A stretch of DNA of 18,915 nucleotides from Chloromonas sp. AAM2. Its lineage: Eukaryota; Chlorophyta; Chlorophyceae; Chlamydomonadales; Chlamydomonadaceae. Below the pieces are notes generated by a model. It had not been told where the DNA came from. It worked only from the letters and a program-made list of their open reading frames with translations, and searched no databases. Below are positions 8,267 through 16,069 of this stretch, piece by piece. Each line of letters begins with the position of its first letter. The first letter of the stretch is position 1. Both the position numbers and the translations under genes were made by a program. The stretch lies in assembly GCA_004335635.1 (NCBI GenBank), contig QAXH01004703.1, positions 53,322-72,236 on the forward strand, read 5' to 3'.

Positions 8267-10894
8267 ATGCAACGTATTGCAACGCTAATCATTACCAGTA
8301 CAGTCATCTTATTTTTCCTTGGCTGTTCTACTGAGGCTGATACTAATTGGGTACAACTAATTCCAGAAAATTCTTCAGTGATTTTTATCCCAGCTGAGGG
8401 TGTGAGTGTCCAGGATATACCAGCCAAAAAATATGCCCCATATCTTGATGACCTTGCGGCTTCCTCTGTTCAGCAAATTTCTGGCCTTGGCGTTGAGATC
8501 GAAGTTCAATTTCAACTTAAAGCTCTTGCTTTATATCCGTCTACATCCACGGAATCTAATTTTTTATGGATTGCTGATGCAACCGTTGCAAACCTCGATA
8601 AATGGGCTCAACAATTTTATCAGCCATTCACGCAAAATAACTACGAATTTAGCGGCCATACCATTCATAAATTATTCTTTAATAATGATGAAATCTTTGC
8701 TTCTCAGGTTGGTACATGGCTACTGATCTCTGAATCAAGCCTTGCGGTTGAAAATGCACTCAGATCTAAAGAAAAAGATATCCCTGCAATTGGAATCACT
8801 ACCTCTTCAGCAAGCGATACCTTTATTATTAATACTCCGGAATTGGATCACTGGATAGAACAATTCGCTGAAGTTGCCTACCGCCCTGCTATTTTAAACA
8901 AATTTGAAGGTTCGAAACCGTTTAAATTTTTAAACGTGAACGAGCTTTCTGACCGAAATATCCAACTATCTGCATTATTACCTATAGATTCCGGCCCAAA
9001 ATCGCCATTGATAGATGCTATTTCCTATTCAAATAAACCCGTAACTTTGGATCGTCATATTGCCTCATCGGCTGCAGCCTTCGCTATTCTTCGGTTACCC
9101 CCTCTTTCTGTGCCGGCCGAGCCTTTTGGCAATTTTATATCTCCTCTTGATTCGTTATTCCAACGGGAGATCAATACCTATCAGAAGCTTGCAAATGGCC
9201 TGAGCGATGAATTTGCATTCAAATCCTTCCCCGAATCAGGATTATTATCTACGGGTGAATTCTTATATATGCGAAAGTTACGAGATCGAAATTCATTTCA
9301 ACAACAGTTAAATGCATTGGTTGACCGCGGTTATATATCACGAATCGACGATTCATATCAGGCAAGCAGCTCCATATTAGGGCAACTCATTGGCTCTGAG
9401 TTAAGTACCCTTCGAGATTTTTACATCGGATTTTCTAACGATGTAGTGGTCATATCCAAACGAAAAGGTTTAACGGAAAGCGTAAACTCTGATCGCATTC
9501 GGCGCCGAGTAATCTATTACGAAGATTCCTATTCCGAAATCAGAAATTCTATGCCTGATGAAATCAGCGGATTTTTTTGGGGTGATACAGAACGATTGAT
9601 GCAGTTTCTTAATCCGTTTTTAAAATCTGATAACAACGTGGAAGCATTGTTACGGCAGTTTGATATCACAACGTTAACAATGCAAAATCAGCAGAATGGC
9701 GTTTCTGTAGATTTTAAAACTTATTCTAAAGAAGGCTCCATTCAACCTTATGATGAACTTTGGGTTGTGCCACTGGCAAATGAAGAAATTACCGGACGGC
9801 CCGTTTTAGGTGATATGATTGGTAGTGCTGCAGATGAGGTAATATTTTCAACTACCAATGGACGTGTATTTGTATTAGCAGCAGATGGTACAACAGCAAT
9901 GCAAGCCTCTACAAATGGAATAACACCTATTTCAGGTCCGCAGTTATATGACTGGTATGGTAACGGATCCAATATAATTTTCTTGGCTGCCGGGTCACAA
10001 ATATTCGCCTGGAACGAGGCCGGTGATTTACTTCCGCAATTTCCTATTCAGTTGAATGAACAAATTACTGCACCCATACTTGTTCAGGATGTATTGCGAA
10101 ATGGAGTTCCTGAAATAGTTGTAGCAACTGAAGACCGTAAAATACATGTACTTGATGCACGGGGAGAAAATGTACGCGGGTGGCCTAAAAACACCAATGC
10201 AGTTATCCAAACCCAGCCTGTCTTTGATACAATGGAAGGAACCTGGAGTGTGTGGGCATATGCAGAGAATGCGCTTCACAGCTGGCTCAGAGATGGGACC
10301 ATACGGCCCGGTTATCCTCAGTTTGTTAATGCCCGTTTTACCGGTGCCCCTGCATTATTTGAAAATCAGGTTTTAGGCAGTGCCGCCGATGGGTATCTGT
10401 ATTCTGTAGGTACGAGCCCGTTTTTCAGTGATTCACTTGCCACTGTAATAACAGAAGACTCTATTTCCATTCGTTCCTTATATGTTTCTAACAGTGAGCT
10501 GATGTCGGTATCCATTCAAGAAAATGTGCTCTTAAAAGACTCCACCGACTTTTACAGGGAAGACCTTTTGGCCACACAGAGCACTACCGGGTCTTTGTTT
10601 CTTTATAACAAAAATGGAAATCTGCGATTTACCCAAAGCTTGGGGCAGCCAGCGTCTCCAACATTTAAACCGGCTTTATTCGATATTAATGGCGATCGTA
10701 ATCAGGAGTTATTAGCACTGGCTGACTTCGGACGGCTTTATGCCTGGGAAATACTCACTGAAAAGCGACTTTATAATATCCCGACCTCGGGAATGAAATA
10801 TCCCTTAATTACCGATTTGAACGATGACAGTCAAAAAGAACTCATTGCTCAGACCCGTGAGGGATTACGGTGCTGGACCATCAACAATAATTGA
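8267..10894 (+). CDS. Probable lipoprotein: DUF3352-like N-terminal region and beta-propeller-like C-terminal region
   Basis: This 875-residue protein is the only plus-strand gene. It begins with a short signal peptide ending in FFLGC, with Cys20 as probable lipidation site; the lipobox (F-L-G-C) is not the classic form, but the length, hydrophobic core and Cys-Ser-Thr exit fit. Residues 25 to about 500 (start NWVQLIPENSSVIFIP) resemble the DUF3352-type proteins of Bacteroidota, with a repeated alpha/beta pattern and no catalytic motif that I can see. From about 508 (GRPVLGD) to the end, short repeats of the type aDEVIFSTTNGRVFVLaaDG, PEIVVATEDRKIHVLDaRG and RNQELLALADFGRLYAWE recur, as in FG-GAP/PQQ-like beta-propellers; DINGDRNQE and DLNDDSQKE look like calcium-binding loops. 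It is probably an envelope-anchored protein on the periplasmic or outer face. Function is unknown. It is convergent with the downstream gene across a 104-base gap. Confidence 0.85.
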   Translation: MQRIATLIITSTVILFFLGCSTEADTNWVQLIPENSSVIFIPAEGVSVQDIPAKKYAPYLDDLAASSVQQISGLGVEIEVQFQLKALALYPSTSTESNFLWIADATVANLDKWAQQFYQPFTQNNYEFSGHTIHKLFFNNDEIFASQVGTWLLISESSLAVENALRSKEKDIPAIGITTSSASDTFIINTPELDHWIEQFAEVAYRPAILNKFEGSKPFKFLNVNELSDRNIQLSALLPIDSGPKSPLIDAISYSNKPVTLDRHIASSAAAFAILRLPPLSVPAEPFGNFISPLDSLFQREINTYQKLANGLSDEFAFKSFPESGLLSTGEFLYMRKLRDRNSFQQQLNALVDRGYISRIDDSYQASSSILGQLIGSELSTLRDFYIGFSNDVVVISKRKGLTESVNSDRIRRRVIYYEDSYSEIRNSMPDEISGFFWGDTERLMQFLNPFLKSDNNVEALLRQFDITTLTMQNQQNGVSVDFKTYSKEGSIQPYDELWVVPLANEEITGRPVLGDMIGSAADEVIFSTTNGRVFVLAADGTTAMQASTNGITPISGPQLYDWYGNGSNIIFLAAGSQIFAWNEAGDLLPQFPIQLNEQITAPILVQDVLRNGVPEIVVATEDRKIHVLDARGENVRGWPKNTNAVIQTQPVFDTMEGTWSVWAYAENALHSWLRDGTIRPGYPQFVNARFTGAPALFENQVLGSAADGYLYSVGTSPFFSDSLATVITEDSISIRSLYVSNSELMSVSIQENVLLKDSTDFYREDLLATQSTTGSLFLYNKNGNLRFTQSLGQPASPTFKPALFDINGDRNQELLALADFGRLYAWEILTEKRLYNIPTSGMKYPLITDLNDDSQKELIAQTREGLRCWTINNN

Positions 10895-10998
10895 AGTGAG
10901 TTCAACGCTTTACCCGCCACGTTGACCAACTTGGGTTAGACTTAACTGTGTTTTTGAGATATAGGAATTCCACAACTTTGAGAATTCATTTTTGGGCT
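10895..10998. terminator. Convergent intergenic region with two weak inverted repeats
   Basis: The gap lies between two gene ends, so transcription from both sides should stop here. Two short inverted repeats are visible. TCAACG at 10902-10907 pairs with CGTTGA at 10920-10925 (12-base loop). GAATTC at 10965-10970 pairs with GAATTC at 10982-10987 (11-base loop) and is followed on the plus strand by ATTTTTG, giving a five-base T run from 10989. Both stems have only six pairs, the second rich in A/T, so neither is a strong intrinsic terminator. The second is the better candidate for the plus-strand gene. No clear minus-strand T run follows either. Confidence 0.35.
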
Positions 10999-11898
10999 CT
11001 ACCAGATTATATCGGCGAGGGCTTCTTCAAGTTCTTCATACTGAAATTCAAATCCGGAAATCTGAAGCTTTTTAGGCTGCATCCGTATACTATCGGTGAC
11101 GGGTTTAGCTGATTCTCCCAATGCAATGCCCAAAACGAATTCCGGAACTCGAAATAATGAGGGCCGATTAAGCTGTTTTCCTAACGTGGTTGCAAAATTG
11201 TTCATAGTAACAGGATTGGGTGCGCATACATTATATGCACCTGTTAAGTCCGTATTTTTGATAGGGAATATCAGCGAACGACACAAATCGGTTCGGTGAA
11301 TCCAGCTCATATACTGATTTCCTGAACCAACGGGACCACCCACAAACAAGCGAAAGGGAGTTAACATTTTCTCGAGTGCTCCGCCTCCTTCTTCCAACAC
11401 AATGCCAATACGTGGATTTACAACGCGCACCCCAAATTGTGAGGCTTTTTTTGAAGCTGCTTCCCATTGTTTACATACCTCAGCCAAAAAATCATTTGCT
11501 TCTTCAGCTTCTTCAGTCAAAATGGTATCCCCGTTATCGCCATAAATCCCAGATGCTGACGCAGAAATAAATACTTCCGGGGTATTTTCTGCATTTTGCA
11601 TGGCCTCAACCAGTGTTTCGGTACTCTTAACACGACTTTCAAGTATTCTTTTCTTCACTTCTTCCGACCATCGCTGACCAAATAAGTTTTCCCCGGCTAA
11701 ATTAATTACTGCATCCATGGTATCCATGCAAGCAGACAGGTCATCGTCCCAGCTAATAAATTCCTGATTCTTTGCTGATTCATTCTCGTATTTTTCCGGG
11801 CTTCGGGTCACAATCACCAAGTTATGGCCTTCTTTCAGCAGCAACATGCGAAGTTCTTCTCCTATAAAACCTGTGCCGCCCGTGATTAATATATCCAT
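10999..11898 (-). CDS. TIGR01777 family NAD(P)-binding epimerase-like protein (SDR superfamily)
   Basis: The 299-residue protein is an extended short-chain dehydrogenase/reductase. It starts with the dinucleotide-binding loop GGTGFIG at residues 7-13 and continues with NLAGENLFGQRWSEEVKK and the ESRVKSTETLVEAM helix, both hallmarks of the TIGR01777 (YfcH/SDR39U1-like) family. SASASGIYGDNG carries the active-site Ser/Tyr region. MSWIHRTDL and the terminal DUF1731-type segment (from about PSLFRVPEFVLG to LEEALADI) complete the family outline. Substrate is unknown; characterised relatives are few and linked to sugar-nucleotide or cell-division phenotypes. The length is normal. It lies 71 bases below the dipeptide epimerase gene, so it may be read from the same transcript or from its own promoter. 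The ATG has no obvious Shine-Dalgarno. Confidence 0.92.
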   Translation of the reverse strand: MDILITGGTGFIGEELRMLLLKEGHNLVIVTRSPEKYENESAKNQEFISWDDDLSACMDTMDAVINLAGENLFGQRWSEEVKKRILESRVKSTETLVEAMQNAENTPEVFISASASGIYGDNGDTILTEEAEEANDFLAEVCKQWEAASKKASQFGVRVVNPRIGIVLEEGGGALEKMLTPFRLFVGGPVGSGNQYMSWIHRTDLCRSLIFPIKNTDLTGAYNVCAPNPVTMNNFATTLGKQLNRPSLFRVPEFVLGIALGESAKPVTDSIRMQPKKLQISGFEFQYEELEEALADIIW

Positions 11899-11969
11899 CG
11901 TTTGTTTGTCTTTAATTTCATTCTATAACTAAACCATTTAATTATGGAATAGCATTCGGAATAGCTTTT
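11899..11969. other. 71-base intergenic gap with a short direct repeat
   Basis: The gap separates the dipeptide epimerase stop from the TIGR01777 start, both on the minus strand. It contains GGAATAGC twice (11946-11953 and 11958-11965, 12-base period, plus-strand reading), next to the epimerase stop. No stable hairpin with a T run is visible, so I do not call a terminator. A TATAGA on the minus strand, about 34 to 29 bases upstream of the ATG, could be a weak -10 box without a good -35. Whether the downstream gene has its own promoter is open. Confidence 0.3.
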
Positions 11970-12998
11970 TTACTGAAGCATTACTCCAAAACCAGGTTTA
12001 TCTGATAACTGAACCCTGTACTGATGATCTAATTGTAAACCTGAAAACGGGTCATTTGAAATCAATAAGTGCCCGTCCAGGTCGGCATAATCTGCTTCAA
12101 TAGCTATTGTGGCACCAGCCGCATTCGCAAGGGAACTTTCGATCATGCAGCCTATCATCACTTTTAATCCCCGTTGCCTTGCCTGTGAAATTACTTGCCT
12201 TGCTTTCATAAGGCTTCCAATTTTCATCAGCTTAATATTGATGACATGAAAGGCCTCAGCGAGTACGTCAAGATTTTCGGTTCCGGTAAAACTTTCATCG
12301 GCGGCCATAGGTAAAGGAGACCCTTTCTTTAACTTCTTCATCAACTCGAATGATGATGCAGGCATCGGTTGTTCAACCAGTTCAACTTGTTGAGACTTTA
12401 AAAACTCTATTTCCTTTTGGGCCTGCTCCACCGTTTTCCAGCCTTCATTTGCATCAACCCGCAAAGGTTTATCTGTTACTTCCCGAATGGCATGAATAAT
12501 TTCACGGTCGTGGTCGGTTCCCAGTTTTATTTTATAAATTGGATACGCTGAAGCATCCCGAATTTTTTGCTGCATTTTTTTCGGGGTATCAATCCCGACG
12601 GTGTATGAAGTTTGTGGACCTGTTGGTGTTTCATAACCCCATAGTTTCCAAAGTGGTTTGTTTTTTGTTTTTGCCCACCAATCAAGCCATGCCATTTCTA
12701 AGGCTGCTTGTGCTGAATACACGGGTTTTCCATTCAGTCGTTCAATTTTATCGGAAAGTTCTTTTGGCAATGCAATTCCGTCTAAAAATTGATCGGGCAG
12801 GCCTTTAAAATAAGATATCACGGTATCAGGAGATTCCTGATACCTGGAGTTTGGGCTTGCTTCCCCATAACCCGTAATCCCGTTTTTTGATAGGCTCAAA
12901 ATAACCACAGGAACTTCCGCACGACTGCTTCTTGAAATGGTAAACACTTCGTTCAGTTTTAGTGAAAATACGTTCCATTGTAGTTCAAAATGAGACAT
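11970..12998 (-). CDS. Dipeptide epimerase (L-Ala-D/L-Glu epimerase type, enolase superfamily)
   Basis: Members of this enolase-superfamily branch epimerise the second residue of dipeptides, most often L-Ala-D-Glu to L-Ala-L-Glu during recycling of peptidoglycan peptides in the cytoplasm. The 342-residue protein has the usual capping domain with GYGEASPNSRYQE (43-55), then the barrel with TSYTVGID (130-137), the K-x-K pair K156 and K158 (YKIKLGTD), metal ligands D182 (RVDANEGW), E209 (ELVEQP) and D234 (AADES), and the opposite-face lysine K256 (NIKLMKIG). This is the full catalytic set. Specificity cannot be read with certainty, as the superfamily also has Ala-Phe, hydrophobic and cationic dipeptide epimerases. 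The start ATG lies within the end of cdsA, a 14-base overlap in another frame, so the two are probably coupled. No murein-peptide amidase is adjacent. Confidence 0.92.
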   Translation of the reverse strand: MSHFELQWNVFSLKLNEVFTISRSSRAEVPVVILSLSKNGITGYGEASPNSRYQESPDTVISYFKGLPDQFLDGIALPKELSDKIERLNGKPVYSAQAALEMAWLDWWAKTKNKPLWKLWGYETPTGPQTSYTVGIDTPKKMQQKIRDASAYPIYKIKLGTDHDREIIHAIREVTDKPLRVDANEGWKTVEQAQKEIEFLKSQQVELVEQPMPASSFELMKKLKKGSPLPMAADESFTGTENLDVLAEAFHVINIKLMKIGSLMKARQVISQARQRGLKVMIGCMIESSLANAAGATIAIEADYADLDGHLLISNDPFSGLQLDHQYRVQLSDKPGFGVMLQ

Positions 12999-13806
12999 AA
13001 CCCAGCGTTTGGATGAAATGTATGTAAAGGTAAACTGCCGGTGCCGCTAATAGTAAGGCATCAAAACGATCAAAAAAACCACCATGCCCAGGCAGGATGG
13101 AAGATGAGTCTTTAACTCCTGCTTTTCGTTTTATTTTACTTTCTATAAGATCTCCAACAGGACCAAATGTACCTACCATTAGTATTAATGGAAGCGCAAT
13201 GGTGAGAGTAAAACCTGATTCAACGGGAATCGAATAAATAGCAATAACTAATCCAGCAAAGCAACCTATATATCCACTTAAAAACCCTTCCCATGTTTTA
13301 TTTGGGCTGATGGAGGGAGCCATTTTCCTTTTACCAAACGATTTACCCCCAAAATACGCGAAAATATCTCCTCCCCATATCATTAATAATGTGGCGATGG
13401 TTATAAGAAATCCCACCTCATCGCTTCCTGTATCCCTGAGGAGGATCAGACACAGGATCCCCGTTGGTGCATAAAGACCCGCAAAAAAAGTTGTTGATAA
13501 TTTAGATATGCTTTCTTCCGTAGTATCGAAGGTTTGAATGGCAATAAAAGCTATTAAAATGATTAAACCTATTTCGAATGCATGGGGTAAAAAGGGGAAT
13601 AACATGACCCATAAACCGATAGAATAGGGAAAATAGGTATCGGTCTGAAGTTTTGATGAAGCCATTAGACGCATCATTTCCTGCTGAATAAAAAGGCCTA
13701 TTAATAGCATCATGCCTTTGAAATACCAACCACCCAACCAGGTTATGGCTATAAATAAAATTGCGGCCGGTACTGCAAAAGCTATTCGATTTGCTAATTC
13801 ACTCAA
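12985..13806 (-). CDS. cdsA: Phosphatidate cytidylyltransferase (CDP-diglyceride synthase)
   Basis: CdsA makes CDP-diacylglycerol from phosphatidic acid and CTP, the branch point for membrane phospholipids, in the inner membrane. The 273-residue protein has some seven or eight hydrophobic segments. It also has the family motifs SPNKTWEG at 167-174, GDLIESKIKR from 218 and the signature end KDSSSILPGHGGFFDRFDALL at 232-252, including the metal-binding Asp residues. The start codon is TTG at 13806, supported by an AGGAG five bases upstream (13812-13816) and by the lack of any nearby in-frame ATG. The Shine-Dalgarno lies inside the last codons of the DUF2007 gene, whose stop is two bases upstream, so the two are linked. 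The 3' end overlaps the epimerase gene by 14 bases. Length is normal for Bacteroidota-type CdsA. Confidence 0.96.
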   Translation of the reverse strand: MSELANRIAFAVPAAILFIAITWLGGWYFKGMMLLIGLFIQQEMMRLMASSKLQTDTYFPYSIGLWVMLFPFLPHAFEIGLIILIAFIAIQTFDTTEESISKLSTTFFAGLYAPTGILCLILLRDTGSDEVGFLITIATLLMIWGGDIFAYFGGKSFGKRKMAPSISPNKTWEGFLSGYIGCFAGLVIAIYSIPVESGFTLTIALPLILMVGTFGPVGDLIESKIKRKAGVKDSSSILPGHGGFFDRFDALLLAAPAVYLYIHFIQTLGYVSF

Positions 13807-13808
13807 AC

Positions 13809-14099
13809 TTACTCCTGATCATCAGAATGAGGATCATTATCTGGTGGAAGTCCATCGAGTTCTGCCAGTGCTTTACGGGCTTTAGTCTCAAACTCTACCG
13901 GAACATATAAAAAAACCATAGCCATTTCACCGACTGTAAGGCTATAGGCACGGTCCCTTTTTGATAAAATATTAGAAGGAATCTTTAAATTAGAGAGGTA
14001 GTTTTTTACCATTTCAATTTCAAGTTCAGTATTCCCTTCCAATATGCAAACCCAGTTTTCAATGTCGTTTGGGCTCGGGGCATTTGAGAAAAAACTCAT
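13809..14099 (-). CDS. DUF2007-type small protein (putative signal-transducing protein)
   Basis: This small acidic soluble protein of 96 residues matches the DUF2007 outline. A Trp-centred first strand (ENWVCILEGNTELEIEMVKNYLSNLKIPSNIL) runs into a helix that would scan a partner, then SLTVGEMAMVFLYVPVEFETKARKAL forms the second strand-helix unit. The acidic tail (DNDPHSDDQE) is probably disordered. DUF2007 proteins have a ferredoxin/ACT-like fold and are often called putative signal-transducing proteins, but no activity is established. The ATG overlaps the stop of the CPBP protease gene (ATGA, 14096-14099), and the stop is two bases before the cdsA start, so it is wedged into the operon between protease and lipid enzyme. 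A regulatory role for one of these neighbours is possible but not shown. Confidence 0.8.
   Translation of the reverse strand: MSFFSNAPSPNDIENWVCILEGNTELEIEMVKNYLSNLKIPSNILSKRDRAYSLTVGEMAMVFLYVPVEFETKARKALAELDGLPPDNDPHSDDQE
13812..13816 (-). promoter_or_regulatory. Shine-Dalgarno AGGAG that fixes the TTG start of cdsA
   Basis: AGGAG lies five bases before TTG 13806 and overlaps the last two codons of the DUF2007 gene (CAG GAG TAA). It is one of the few strong Shine-Dalgarno sequences in the window and is the reason for accepting a TTG start for cdsA. Confidence 0.75.
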
Positions 14100-15037
14100 G
14101 ATGATTCCATTTTCAAGGTTTTTAAATAATATAGTATCCCAACAGTTGCTACCACACTTGATAAAACCAAAAATACAGGAATATCCATATCAGGACTTAT
14201 TTGTTGATCTAACATTTCCGGGTAAAAATTGCTGGCTATCACTTGTCCACCGTTATTTACAAAATGGGCGACCATCGCTGGTACCAGGCTATCAGAAATA
14301 TACGTAAGGTATGCAAGGAAAACGCCTAAGGTAGCAAGTGGTAAAAAGTTGGAAAGTTGCAGATGGTAAGCTCCAAATATGGCCCCTGATATTAGAATAG
14401 CTGCCATTATTCCCCAACTTTTCTCGAAAGCCCGTTGAACGTAGCCTCTGTACATTACCTCTTCACAAATAGCAGGGACTAATCCAATGTGGAATACTCC
14501 CATCAACAATACGTTGTCTGATCTCAAAAAACTTGAAATCATTTCAGCCATGGTTTTCTGCATTTCTGCCATAAACTCGGGGACTGGAACAAAAGAATTC
14601 AGCCATCCCAAAAATAAAATGGTGGGCTGAGCAACGATAAACAGGATTGCACCTATTAAAGTTACCTGCCCGGTATTTTTTGTTATTTTAAGCCGTAGAA
14701 ACTCTTTTCTTTCGCCTTTCACTGCATGCAATTTTACCATTAACAGCGTGGCTAAGCCCATGATCAATATTTGACCCGATGAATTCGCCAGAAATAATAC
14801 ATCAAAATTACTGGAAAGTTCATCCATCATCGTTTGCGGGTCAAGCGTATCAGATGTAACCAGGATCCCAATCACTCCAACAATGGCACCAACTACATTA
14901 AACGCAATGAGGGCAAAAAATACCCATGCAATTGCCATTCCCCAATGGGAAAAACCATTTCGTTCTACCCATGGGGTTTGGTTTGCATTTTCTGGTACAG
15001 AGGAATTGCTTTGGTAGGCGTCTGTTTCTTGGCTCAT
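14096..15037 (-). CDS. CPBP family intramembrane metalloprotease (type II CAAX prenyl protease-like)
   Basis: The 313-residue polytopic membrane protein carries the full CPBP/ABI motif set: EEVMYR at 192-197 (EExxxR, catalytic glutamates), FGAYH at 221-225 (FxxxH) and H258 followed by Asn261/262 (HxxxN). About eight hydrophobic segments are visible, the first near residues 33-60 and the last near 286-305. A soluble N-terminal tail of about 25 residues is rich in Gln, Ser and Asn. Eukaryotic relatives process prenylated CAAX proteins; bacterial ones are known for bacteriocin self-immunity, protein maturation and sigma-factor control, but most have unknown substrates. No bacteriocin or prenylated peptide gene is nearby, so a housekeeping role in the envelope is more likely. 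It lies nine bases after the DUF4199-like gene and shares an ATGA overlap with the DUF2007 gene. Confidence 0.9.
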   Translation of the reverse strand: MSQETDAYQSNSSVPENANQTPWVERNGFSHWGMAIAWVFFALIAFNVVGAIVGVIGILVTSDTLDPQTMMDELSSNFDVLFLANSSGQILIMGLATLLMVKLHAVKGERKEFLRLKITKNTGQVTLIGAILFIVAQPTILFLGWLNSFVPVPEFMAEMQKTMAEMISSFLRSDNVLLMGVFHIGLVPAICEEVMYRGYVQRAFEKSWGIMAAILISGAIFGAYHLQLSNFLPLATLGVFLAYLTYISDSLVPAMVAHFVNNGGQVIASNFYPEMLDQQISPDMDIPVFLVLSSVVATVGILYYLKTLKMESS

Positions 15038-15046
15038 GAACTACTT

Positions 15047-15583
15047 TTATTCTTCTGAAGCGAAAACTTTAGCTCCAATTAATCCGGATATCACGTTAAC
15101 TATGCCAAGACCGATAAACATGTAAAGGGCTTCCATAAAAATTGATGTTCCACCTTCAAGACTTGCTATGGCCTGTTCCTTTGCTTCAGCTGGCATTTGC
15201 ATGGCTTCCATATTCTGAATATTCCATTCTATGAGAGCTTCTTCAAAACCAGGATCCAGCAGATTCCAAATTTCTCCGATAAGAACGGTAAAGACGGTTG
15301 CTACAGCGCCAACTAATAATCCGATAAGTGCACCTTTCCCGATTTTATAGGTGATATCATAGGCCTTTGCATAGTGCCAGTTGGCATACAATCCTCCTAA
15401 AGCACCAATCAAACACCCAATTAATGAAAATAGTTGAGCTGAGCTAAAAAATGACCCTGATGGTTCTGAACCCAGTGTCATATAACCACCTATAAGTGAA
15501 AATATGGTTACTACGATGGCCGTCAAAAGTGAGGCAATAATTACTGAATTCCAATAACTTGGATTTTGCTGTTGTTCTTCCAT
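15047..15583 (-). CDS. DUF4199-like membrane protein, four transmembrane segments
   Basis: The 178-residue protein has four hydrophobic helices at about 12-34, 48-67, 84-106 and 149-173. A 40-residue amphipathic, acidic loop lies between the third and fourth (LDPGFEEALIEWNIQNMEAM, then MPAEAKEQ). This arrangement, and the Bacteroidota context, fit DUF4199, a family of unknown function. No catalytic motif is visible. A GGAG sits six bases upstream of the ATG (15590-15593), overlapping the end of the DUF2085 gene, whose stop is three bases away. It is followed after nine bases by the CPBP protease gene. The family call is from topology and general similarity and should be treated as tentative; presence of a real membrane protein is much more certain. 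Confidence 0.72.
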   Translation of the reverse strand: MEEQQQNPSYWNSVIIASLLTAIVVTIFSLIGGYMTLGSEPSGSFFSSAQLFSLIGCLIGALGGLYANWHYAKAYDITYKIGKGALIGLLVGAVATVFTVLIGEIWNLLDPGFEEALIEWNIQNMEAMQMPAEAKEQAIASLEGGTSIFMEALYMFIGLGIVNVISGLIGAKVFASEE

Positions 15584-15586
15584 TTG

Positions 15587-16057
15587 TTACTCCGATTTAT
15601 TTGTTGTGAAAAATTCTTTTGCAAGTAGGACTGTGATTGCAAATCCCAATATGCCGCCCATAAATAGGCGAGAGTATAAACTATTCGTCCACAAACCAAA
15701 ATAGTTACCTAATACATCAATTAAATTTAATATAATAGCAACAATTAACCAGCTCTTTTCTTGGTTATTTGACGAAGATGTAAGGTATCCAGTAATTGGT
15801 AATAGAAACCAGCCAATCAATAACAGAAAATAGATTCCCAGGCAACGGGAACACACTGCCATTTGAATATTATTCAGATCAAAAGAACGGGCAGCATCCT
15901 GATGGCAAATCATTTTAAATATCTGATATTGCCATGTATTAGCGGTAGAAATTGCTTCAAAAAGCCCAGGACCCAACGATGCAATTCCTAAGAATATGGT
16001 GCTTGCAAGAACAACAAAATACAATGTGCGATTTTGGAAATTCAGCGCGTACACCAT
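15587..16057 (-). CDS. DUF2085 membrane protein with conserved CHQ and CxRCxGxY motifs
   Basis: The 156-residue protein has four predicted membrane segments (about 11-32, 74-91, 103-119 and 130-147). The loop after the first contains the DUF2085 signature: CHQ at 51-53, Arg57, then VCSRCLGIY at 68-76, i.e. C51, H52, C69 and C72. This Cys/His set could bind a metal or heme or form disulfides, but no function is established for the family. The ATG at 16057 is 12 bases after the thioesterase stop, without a strong Shine-Dalgarno. The stop is three bases before the DUF4199-like ATG. The placement in a run with accA, cdsA and a CPBP protease suggests an envelope or lipid-linked role, which is inference only. 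Confidence 0.85.
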   Translation of the reverse strand: MVYALNFQNRTLYFVVLASTIFLGIASLGPGLFEAISTANTWQYQIFKMICHQDAARSFDLNNIQMAVCSRCLGIYFLLLIGWFLLPITGYLTSSSNNQEKSWLIVAIILNLIDVLGNYFGLWTNSLYSRLFMGGILGFAITVLLAKEFFTTNKSE

Positions 16058-16069
16058 ACCGTTTATGGG

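Noticed and set aside
10895..10998. Strong bidirectional terminator
   Set aside because: Only two six-pair stems are visible, one AT-rich, and just one is followed by a short T run, so I list it only as a weak candidate.
14096..15037. CPBP protease as bacteriocin immunity or maturation protein
   Set aside because: No small precursor peptide, transporter or modification gene is nearby; neighbours are lipid and envelope housekeeping genes.
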